Assembly (NCBI RefSeq): GCF_026151205.1 | Contig: NC_087074.1 | Coordinates: 5,210,001-5,274,000, forward strand | DNA: 64,000 bases | Source: Bolinopsis microptera | Lineage: Eukaryota > Ctenophora > Tentaculata > Lobata > Bolinopsidae | Direction: 5' to 3' | Part shown: one piece after another, positions 12,872-24,800 of the stretch | Layout of the letters: each line of letters opens with the position of its first letter | Position numbering within the stretch: the first letter of the stretch is position 1 | The notes under the pieces: generated by a model | Database searches by the model: none | What the model was told of the DNA's origin: nothing | What the model saw: the letters and a program-made list of their open reading frames with translations, nothing else | Program-made: the position numbers and the translations under genes

Positions 12872-15800
12872 CTGTGCCATTTTACTGACACCACGGCATC
12901 AACTTTAACGCGAATTTCTGCAAAAACCGTCAAAGATATACAACTGAAACTTTTGTTGACTCGGTCAAATGCTTTAATGGCCTCCAAATCAGCATGAAAA
13001 AATAAAAAATTGGCCAAAAAATAGGAGTTTTAGAGCCCAAAATTTGGTACCCCAAATGGTGTCAAAAACGCGAATTAAATAGGTAATAATTGTTTTAGTC
13101 TCTTGAGTCTTGACACCATTTTAGGGTTAGACGGGTTCCTGCTAGTATATATAAGTTGTTCTAGCTGTATTTGTGTGGTGCGATGATAATAAGTGATCTT
13201 TACGTCGGTTGATCAGATGCTATACTTAAATTAAAACTTCTCACGATAAAAGTCATCTGATACACTTATATATATGACTGATGACATCATAATTAGTTTC
13301 AAAACAACATTTGATCGCTCATAATTTGCTTAAATTGTTAACTGATAACGTGCTTGGTTGTTCCCTGTCGTGTCATGTGAAAATTGTTTTATTTGATATG
13401 GCAACCAAAGAATAACAAATGGATTAACTCCAGCTCCAGACGATTGTGTTGATAAAGCGGATGAGGATGGATCAGACTACATGGGAACTGTATCTATCAC
13501 AGCATCAGGACACGTTTGCCAGAGATGGGACTCTCAATCACCTCATGAACACAGCGTAACTCCTGAGAAGTAAGTTTTCTTGGTGCTTCTAAGGCACAAC
13601 AGGTATAAGCTAGTCTCACCCACAGGCGGCCACAATACGGCATAATCCAGATTTAGATTTATTCTTATCCAGATTATTCGGATTTTGGAAGATGAGACAC
13701 GTACTCTATTTAATCGAGCCTCCTAAATAATTGTACACCCAAACTTCGAAATGTTTCTAAATAAAAAGGGCTCTCGACAGAAGCCAAATTATTAGTTACG
13801 ATTCACAACACTACCTACTTTAGGAAAATAGCTTATTACAAAACATTTTCAGTTACCCTGATGCAGGACTGCAAGAGAACTATTGCAGAAATCCAGACGG
13901 GTAAGTCTTCAATATCTGATATCTGGTAGTGTTCCATAATCATTGTTATCAAGGTAGGGGCACAAACATTTATTGTAGATTAAGTAAAATCTACAATAAA
14001 ACTGCAATGAAGGGCCTTTGGAATATAAATATGATAAAATGATCTGTGAAATTTCTTTTTACTTTTAGAAATTCTTCATTATAACATGTGTCGTCATTTT
14101 CCTCAGTGCAAGTGGCGCCTGGTGTTTTAATGCTGAGGGATCTGGTCCTCGATGGGAGTACTGTGATAAACCTATTATATGCGGTGGTAAGCATTTTGAT
14201 CTTCAAACTAAATCATAAATTATACTCATAATTATATTATAGCAGAGATCATGTGTGGTTCACCCTGATTTTTTTTTTGTGAAACTTGGTTTCGAGATAG
14301 CAGTTGACCAAGAAACTAGTACCAGTGACCGAACTTTTGAGGGGGTCTCCGACCCCAACCGCCAAACGGTGCCCGCGGGGCAGGCACGCCCATATTTGGT
14401 CCAAATTAGGCCCAATTTAGCCAAATACCCTGAACATGCCCAAACCCCAGATTTTAGGTGCTCTACTTTTATTTTTAAGACCTGTGGTCGGAAATGGCTG
14501 TATCTTTTATACTTTTGAATCTATGGACAATTAAATACAGGCTACAATTGACTGGCAAAGCGTCTATCCCTGAATATATATAATATGTATATATCACGAC
14601 AATCTGTCGAAAAACAGGGGTTCTAGAAAACCCACTTGCCGATGCTCCTGAAACTTGAAACTTTTTTGTAGTCGATTTGGTCAACGTCTAGACGCCTTGC
14701 AAAGTTTCAGATCTCTAACTCAATTTTAACATGGTTTTTAAGGCACCTGAATATGGCGATTTTGGGTTTTTTACCGAATTTCGTATAACATGCTGGCGCG
14801 TATTTTGCGCAAATTTCTTAAAAACCTCCACATAACTATTTTTTATTCCTGTCATCTTTAACATTGAATTAGAATGTTTTCAACTTAAATATACCTGCTG
14901 AACTATTTTCGATGAGTCTTAATGCCTGAAAAACAATAAAGGGGTATAATAGTAAAGGGGGTATATTAGTAAAGAGGGTATAATACTAATAGTAAAGGGG
15001 TTAAATAGTAAAGGAGGTAAATAATAAATGGGGTAAATAGTAAAGGGGGTAAATAGTAAAGGGGGTATTGTGAATATAAAAGGCACGGTCATGCTTGCCA
15101 GCATTGTGATTTGGTTAGATTTATGATTACAACTAGCAGGAAACTGTATAAACCTAAAATGGTTTCGAGACTCAAGAGACTACAATAATTATTACCAATT
15201 TAATTCGCCTATTTGACACCACTTGGGGGCCCATATTTAAGGCTCTAAAACTCCTATTCATTGGCCAATTTTTAATTTTTTCATGCTGATTGGAAAAGCA
15301 TTAAAGCATTTGACCCAGTCAAAAAAGTTTCAGTTGTATATCTTTTACGGTTTGTGCGGAAAAGTTGATGCCATGGTGTCAGTAAAATGGTACGGATCCA
15401 TATATATAATATATATTAAACTGGAATTAAACTGGAATTAAACTGGAAATTACCAAGGAGAACACTAACGAACTCGTTTTGGCTATACATCAATTCATAA
15501 ATAAGTTCAGATATAAAACAAAAGCCGAATAAAAGTATGAAAATAAAATCTTAAAATTTAACCGCGTTATAATATCACGAAGTGGAAATAAAATCAAATA
15601 TAATAATTTAAATGCTAATAAAAATTCTGGATGTGTGCATAAAAGCAAGTCCAAGGAGATAGGTTAGACTTAAAGACTACATAAGTTGATGGGACGATGG
15701 AGGAGATGAGTAGGGGACGTGAAGCGAGGATTAGGACATTTTCTTAGGATTTCGAAGGATTGAATAGTCTGTTAGGTGGTGATTACTAGGACTTCTTAGG

Positions 15801-18800
15801 AGGTGATTACTAGGACTTCTTTTCAGGAGGATGTCGAAGGTGAACGGATTCTGTGAGGTACTTTCCAAATTCTGTTGCATGGAATGAGTTCATGATGGCC
15901 CCATATTCTTTGAGCATTATGAGGCTTTTAAGGTTGTCTGAGAGGTTGGACCGGAGGAAGTTGTAGCTGTATATATATCGTCTCGCTTTATATATATATA
16001 GTAAGATAATTGACATGACAGTCAAAGCAAGCGACCGCGCTGTTACGAAACAATTAACGGTCACTATTTTATATCACATCTTTGACTCGTTCTATTATAC
16101 TTTTATTGCAGCTAGGCTTTAAGTAAGGCAGCTGATAACTAGTATTATAATTATTTCAATAGCTGACTTATAGTTATATTATCTTACAAATTTTACAGCA
16201 TATTTAACAACACAAACACTAACCTGGCGACGGTCCATCCTACTCAATTTGTTGGGTTTTGGTTAAATTGGATTATAAACGATACCATAATATTTCGTTG
16301 TAAGAAAAATTCTCTACAGCTGGTCGCATGAATACCGCTGCCTATCGAGCAACGGCAAGGCATCTAACAGGAAACGAAATAATCGGAAAAATTTGAATTA
16401 CATGGTTTATTTCCTGCAAACCGGATAACAGGTTAAATCAAATGATTACATAATATACTGATTAAAAGTTTACCATAATGATATTTATGCGATGTATCGC
16501 ATGGGAAAAGGAAATAAGAGCCATGCCCATACTATGACTGTTGTCACGAGTACAGGAACGGCCTCTTAACACAACATAATTTGAAACCAAAACCCATTCT
16601 AAATGTGATTTGTGAACAAAACTTTTGCTTGAATTTTATTTTATTACTTTTTTTATAAATTTGCGGCGTGCCAATAAAATAACGAATTCGTATTCGCATT
16701 TATTGCAGTTTGTTACTATTTATTTCATTTGACCTCACTTTTCTATTTAGTTTTGAGATATTTTCTAGTAAGTATGTTTTTTCAGGAGTGCCCACTGGGG
16801 TTTTATTATGATTGTGATGTAGTTAATAAATTAGTCCATTACAGACAATCTCCTCACGAGGGGCTTTCAATCAATCACTGTGCCATTTTTCATGATTTTA
16901 GGCTCGACCTCTAAACATACTATGACAATCGGGATAAGAATAGTAAAAAGTGTGAGCTGTCACGTTTATAACGGGTGTACTCGTAAAATATTTGTTCCAA
17001 ATATTAGGACCGTCGACGAGTCTAACTCGAGGCGCGCGTCCTGGTAGGTTATAAACCTACAATGTCACGTTAGCCGCATGGTTTAGTGGTTTTAATACAT
17101 TTGCTTCCAACACGGACCAATTCGGTTCCTAGTGCAGTGTGGACCAATTCGGTCGGATGCAGTTTGGCCACCAAACCTTGACAAAAGTTTTTCTCGCCAA
17201 AAGTTTTTAATCACAAAAGTTGACAAACGTTTTTAATCACCCCTTATTAATTCGTAACCTTCTACGATGTTCACAGCTGAAGATATTTGACCAACAAGAA
17301 AGGAGGTAAAAGTGGCAAAAAGTGGCAAAAAGTGGCCTTAAGACAAGTGGAAAATGTTGGAAAATTTGGTCAGCCGGACAGCCGAATAAAATATATAAAT
17401 TGAACTTAAAAACGTCAAAATTCCTTTGGAAGCTTTTATATTGTGTCAGTAGATCGATTTTTCAGACGGATCTGTCTGTACTATCTTTGCACTCTATATG
17501 TACTGCCTATGTCCATATCACGTAAAATATTGACCTTATAAAGTAATTCATGTGACGTCGCGTTATCCATGACAGTCGGCACGCGGCACAAGTACTGAAT
17601 AGATTGTGCTTGCAGTCACGTCAGGCACGAATTTATAGCAAGGCATGGCTTTTGAAAAGACGTGCCCGACGTGCCTGAGGAGTTGTCACGTATCCTTGGT
17701 ACGCCCTCTAAACACACTACGTGCCTCTGGTCATGAAATTCTGAGAATAAATTATTGGCGACATTCTTACAATTCCTTTACAATTTTGCTAGAACACCTT
17801 CTCCTTAAATTCATGATACCATAAATCGTTGCTTAATGCTTAGTAGTCATGAGTTAAACATACAAATAACAGGCTGGTTGCCAGTCGAACGAGCGGTGGA
17901 CATAGAGTGGGATCTTGAGTCGACACCTTTAGAAATTAAAACTAATAGTGTGCTGGGGAGTAACGATAGGGTGGTAGTGCACTTTTTCTCTGCTGGGCCG
18001 ACAGTGGATGCAGGAGCGGTCTACCTTTCCTTCTACTCTACTCCACAATACAAACTCATCTATTGCGAACGAAAGGACACTAACTTCCCTGTTAATCTCC
18101 CCTCTCCTACTGACAAGGTTTGGCGTATCACTCTAACCAAAACTGCAGGTGTCAGATTAGTGATACACTGCAACGACGTGGAGGTGCTCAACAGACTGAT
18201 CTCAACGTGTAATGACAGTAGTTGGGACAGTACGTACTGGAACAATGACGTGGCAAAGATATATTTCCATTTCCTCTACGACACAGCATCTGATTACTAC
18301 AGACCAAAACCAGGTGACTAATAACAACAAGCATTGGTTTAACAAAGTAACAATTTAAACTTTAATTAATGAATAAACCACCTTGCTGATTCTCTCGTAA
18401 GCTCGTGATTATATTATATATTACGTGTTTTCTGTCTAAATTTCAAGTGTGTTATTTAACATAATATAACACATATATATCATATAGGATATGGGATATA
18501 GGATAGTTAGCTTATTGTTATTTACAACTCAATAAAGTGGTCATAGTTTTATCAATTACTGTTCTCCGAATGAGATAAAATCGCATTCTTTCATTGAAAG
18601 CAGAGTTATAATAATATTGGTGATAGCGGGTTGCAAATTAGCTAACTATAATTTAGAAATATTGCATATTTTGTAGTAGACACGATGGAGACAAGCCATT
18701 TTCAGCTACTAAAGGTCGAAACAATTATCAATTGAAACTGATTTTTTTACAAAATATCTTGAACATAAGCAGTAATTTACCAAACAAACTGGTACGAGAA

Positions 18801-21800
18801 GACATGAACTGCAAGAGACTGGGTGGCAATAATTTCCTCGAAAAACCGTTACGTGGAATATGTTGATATTTAACTTTTCACATATTGTTTCAAATCTATC
18901 TTATATTATTGTAACACATCTGAACTGTACTTAAGTACTTTAAGTTTATATAATGACGATTTTATTATCTTCCACTACGATTTGCCAGTTGTAACGTTAT
19001 AATTCCAGAGCCGTGTGGAGAAGGAACATATCGGAATGATGCTATGACAAGCTGTGAGACATGTGACGCTGGATTGACACCAAACTCTGACAAAACAGCC
19101 TGTGGTAAGATAAATTTAAAGCGTATATTCAATATTATTGTTGTGTTTTAAATTTGAATTAATTGTGCTATAGAATGAAAACTGAGGATATTGGTACTCA
19201 TGATAACTAGTTCGAACGAATTGCTGCTTAAAGATTTCCTAATTCTTCAGAGCCGTGTCCAGCTGGAAGCAACAAAAACATTGAGATGAACACATGTGAA
19301 GAATGTCCTGATAACACGATCAGTTCAGAAGGAGCAGCCTTGTGTACAACTTGTGAACTTGGCCAGGAACGAAACTCAGGGCGAACAAAATGTGGTAAGA
19401 ATTGTTAACAAGAACCGAGCTGAGATGATTATATCTTATATATTATGTAAATGGGCAAAGATAGGCTAAGGGTTAAGACAGGAAAAGGATAATGCGCTAG
19501 ATGGCAGATAGGGCTTAGAATCAAGAAGGCAAATTTGTGGTACGAAACGACAAGAACCGTAAGAGTCTGGGTGGTAAGATTTCCTAATTCTTCAGAGCCG
19601 TGTCCAGCTGGAAGCAACAAAAACATTGAGATGAACACATGTGAAGAATGTCCTGATAACACGATCAGTTCAGAAGGAGCAGCCTTGTGTACAACTTGTG
19701 AACTTGGCCAGGAACGAAACTCAGGGCGAACAAAATGTGGTAAGAATTGTTAACAAGAACCGAGCTGAGATGATTATATCTTATATATTATGTAAATGGG
19801 CAAAGATAGGCTAAGGGTTAAGACAGGAAAAGGATAATGCGCTAGATGGCAGATAGGGCTTAGAATCAAGAAGGCAAATTTGTGGTACGAAACGACAAGA
19901 ACCGTAAGAGTCTGGGTGGTAATAATTTTATCATAAAACCGTGGTTATGTGGATATTTAATTTTTCACATATTGTTTTAAATCAAAGGTTATTGTAACAT
20001 AATACACATCTGAAGTGTACTTATATAATAACAATTTTCTTATCTTCCACAACGATTTTCCAGTTGTAACGTTATAATTCCAGAGCTGTGTGGGGAAGGA
20101 ACATATCGAAACGATGCTATGACAAGCTGTGAGACATGTGACGCTGGATGGAAACCAAACTCTGAGAAAACTGCCTGTGGTAAGATAACTCTAAAGCTTA
20201 TATTTAATGTTATTGTTGTGTTTTAAAATTTGAATTACATGTGCTATAGAATGAAAACCGAGGATATTGGTACTTTAAAGATTTAATTCTTCAGAGCTAT
20301 GTCCAGCTGGAAGCTACAAGAACATTGAAATGAACACATGTGAAGAATGTTCTGATAACACGATCAGTTCAGAAGGAGCAGCCTTGTGTACAACTTGTGA
20401 ACTTGGCCAGGAACGAAACTCAGGGAGAACAAAATGCGGTAAGAATTGTTAACAAGAACCGAGCTGAGATGATTATATCTATATATAGATGGACAAAGAT
20501 AGGCTAAGGGTTAAGACGGGAAAAGGATAATGCGCCAGATAGGGCATAGAATCAAGAAGGCAAATTGGTGGTACGAAAAGACCGTAAGAGTCTGGGTGGT
20601 AATAATTCTATCAAAAAACCGTGGTTGTGTGGATATTTAATTTTTCACATATTGTTTTAAATCTAATATTATTGTAACACATCTGAACTTTACTTAAGTA
20701 CTTATATAATAACAATTTTTTTATCTTCCACTACGATTTGCCAGTTGTAACGTTATAATTCCAGAGCCGTGTGGAGAAGAAACATATCGGAATGATGCTA
20801 TGACAAGCTGTGAGACATGTGACGCTGGATTGACACCAAACTCTGACAAAACAGCCTGTGGTAAGATAACTTTAAAGCGTATATTTAGTATTATTGTTGT
20901 GTTTTAAATTTGAATTAACTGTGCTATAGAATGAAAACTGAGGATATTGGTACTCACAATAACTTCTTGATAAGGTAGTCCAAACGAATTGCTGTTTAAA
21001 GATTTCCTAATTCTTCAGAGCCATGTCCAGCTGGAAGCTACAAGAACATTGAGATGAACACATGTGAAGAATGTCCTGATAACACGATCAGTTCAGAAGG
21101 AGCAGCCTTGTGTACAACTTGTGAACTTGGCCACGAACGAAACTCAGGGAGAACAAAATGTGGTAAGAATTTTTAACAAGAACCGACCTGAGATGATTAT
21201 ATCTATATATAAATGGGCAAAGATAGGCTAAGGGTTAAGATGGGATAAGGATGAGGCGCCAGATAGGGCTTAGAATCAAGAAGGCAAATTTGTGGTTCGA
21301 AACGACAAGAACCGTAAAAGTAATATATTCTATCAAAAAACCGTGGTTGTGTGGATATTTAATTTTTCACATATTGTGAAACTATCATTCGACTGCCATA
21401 ATGTGGCCATTGCGGTCATTTTGCACCCCCTATGGAGATCTCAAGACCTTTGGGAGCCGAATAACCAATAGGGGCGTATGGGTTCCTGGAGAAAAATGAC
21501 TATTTGCCCAAAAGTTTCAGCTGGACGGTTTTTTGTGTGGTTCCTGGGACTATGGACAACACATTCCTGTAGACAAACCTTTGTTACGAATTTGTTCACA
21601 GAAAAATCAACTCTTGCCCTAACTATTGTTTTAAATCTAATGTTATTGTAACACATCGAAGTGTACTTATATAATAACGATTTTCTTATCTTCCACGACG
21701 ATTTTCCGGCTGTAACGTTATAATTCAAGAGCCTATTGTGGGGAAGGAACATATCGGAATGATGCTATGACAAGCTGTGAGACATGTGACGCTGGATGGA

Positions 21801-24800
21801 AACCAAACTCTGACAAAACTGCCTGTGGTAAGATAACTTTAAATCTTATATTATTGTTGTGTTTTAAATTTGAATTAACTGTGCTACAGAATGGTAAACT
21901 GTATACAGTATTTGAGATTTGGACCCCCGAGCAAACGATAGTATAGTTATGTTAGAGGTTGCTTGAAAGGGTTCGGGTTGAGACAGGAGAACTAAATCGC
22001 GGAAGAGAACATAAGAAACCGTCAAAATAACCCTTATAATTGTATCACACAACCCAATTAATCAGTTCAACGTGATTTAATATGAAATATCGACAGTGAG
22101 TTGCACGGGACTGAAGGCTGAGTGGAGAACTGTGATCAGAACATCAACACAGTTCCCAGTAGTCCCAGGAACCGTGGTGGAAGTGAATTGTGTTGAATCC
22201 AGAGCTCTCAATAAAGGGAGCAGCGAGGTGACCTGCACCTCAGGAACGGAATTTATTTTCGATTTTAATGAACCCGAGTGTATAAATACAGGTATAGTAG
22301 AAGCGAACATGTTAAATGACCATAGCATCACTACAAAAGGATAACTAAAATCTTCATACAACCAGGATAGTATCATCAGAACCGACGAAAGGGGGTAAAA
22401 TAATTTCGTAAGGGAAAGATTTAGTTATATTACTATAGAAAACTAATTTAATTTAATCTTACAGTTGATGGGCTATGACCAATAGCTCAGATGATACTGT
22501 AATCTTACTTAGATATCTAAATAAGAAAATGTATGTTTGCGTTTCCCGGGTGGAAAAGTATGACAACAGAAACCCAGTACCCAGAGGTCCCCAGAAAAGT
22601 TATCGAGGTAACCTGCTCTGAGATCTCAACACAAGGAACGGCATTTGACAAAGCAAAATAAAATGTAAAAGCAATTTAAACTCAAAAATTTAACAAAGAA
22701 TGCATTGTTATTATAACATAGTAAAACACTTTGTTTGATAAATATATTAAGTTTAAATTAAAACACTTAATACAATCGTGAGATGTACGTAGAATCTAGC
22801 TCAATGTTACAACATAAACCCTTGATGATATAGTCTAGCAAATATTAGAAACTAACCGCAAATCCGGTGATTTCCATTTCAAATGACAAAAACCAGAAGA
22901 TCTTAATAAGGTCCAATGATAATCTACTCCTATCTCAAGTTATTAATTAACAATCCCAGGAACGAAGACGATGCTGTATAAAGTCTATACGAATGTTGAC
23001 AGAATAGAGATGAACAGGAAGAAAGAGACAGAATATCAGCTCCAATTAATTTATTAGGATTCAAGATTAGTAAAAAAAATGTCCACTTAAAGTGTTTTTT
23101 TTTCGTCATATACTGCAACACTTTTATTGTGCTGAATTCCTAAAATTCGATCGCTGTTTAACACACATTGCTATTACCGTATCTAAATTATTTTCAATTT
23201 GACCAAATTTTATTTTGAACATGGACTATGTTGATTACCAGAAATTACATGTACAATATCAGAAATATTGTGTCACTCAGCAATCAAATCACCATTTCAG
23301 AATACAGATTACAGACACGAGCTTCATGGTAATGAATACCCTGAAAAAAGACACATAACTCCATCACTGTGAGACACATTTGTGTTTTTAAACATTTATA
23401 AACATTATTCAATGTTAGTTGTGGAACACAACAAGAAAATTGAGAATAATCTTGTGCGATGGTAGGGACCCAGATGTCGTTTCTAACCCAAATAAACTTT
23501 CAAAATCTATTCAAAGATTTAACAAAGGTTTGATGCATTGCTATTATATCATATTATAACACTTTGTTTCAGACCCTTGCTCAGCAGGAACGATCAACGA
23601 ACCGTTCAACTGAAAAACAACAAAATGTGAATCCTTTAATATTGACCATTTTATGAGCTGTGAGCAGTAAGTACAAAAAGCGGAGGATTACTCTTCTCGT
23701 CGAAATCTTTCAAAAAAATTGTTCAATCAATTTTAAAGAATTTAGCTTTCATTTTAGACTTCACGTCTCCCGAAATAAAACTGCGAACAAAGTGAAACAA
23801 GGAACTAAGAGACGTGAAGTCTAAAATGAAAGTCTAAAATGAAAGCTAAATTCGTCTCAAACTCACGCTCAGCCTTAAGATCTATTTGCAATCAATTTTA
23901 CCAAATTAACCCGTAATCATGGTTAGAATGGACCACTGCCAGTGTCTCTCAGTAACATTTATTACGTCCTGTGTTAATATGTTAAAAGCAGCGAACACAT
24001 TTATAACTTCGTGTCTGGATGTCTATTAACCAATAATCCTTCAGACCACTTGTTCTCTACAAGACAAACATGAGGCAAGGAGGTGAGAACTCAGAAGACA
24101 GGTTCAACAATGGTTGCAATTGCTGCCTCCGTTCTGTGGTAAGAAGCATTATAGTATCTCTAATTCTTAAAACTATTAAGTTATAAGTTTTATCCACATT
24201 AAGATAGCATTATAAGTATCACTAGTTCCTAAAAGTTATAAGTTGTATCATTATTTTTTACAACATAAAAATGATTTTTACTTATTTAACATTAGTTGTA
24301 ATAAGGTGCAATGGTTTCTGATCGCACATCACCACCCAAACACTCCCTCAGGTTGAGCTGGATAACCCTACACATAGTAGAGATTGAAGTGCCCGGTTCC
24401 TACGCCATTGCCTGGATATTCTACATCGGGTTTGTGACCCTGGTGGCTAGCTTCAGATCCTCAGTTCGAGCTGAGTACGATATAAACGGGAACCCTCTAG
24501 AGGACTTCTTCGCAACCCTGCTAGTCTACCCGAGTGTAGCTATACAGCTGGAGACTGAAACAGGGACTGACTACTATTGTGCCACAAGAGCCAGTTGCTA
24601 ATGGCAACGGAGCCACAAACGGTCATCATGTCAACGGTCTGGTTATTGAGAACGGCAACTCTGCTGCTCATCAAGTTTAAATAGATCGTCTTCTTTATAG
24701 TTAGGTCTCTAGGGACTGAACTCTCGCTCGTGGAGATTATTAAGATTGTAACCTAGCTATGAACACAATATCAAAGCCACGGTTAAAATCAACCGACTCA

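Noticed and set aside
17322-17525. 67-residue frame upstream of the beta-rich exon
   Set aside because: No domain, and the paralogous stretch near 26400 does not keep the frame.
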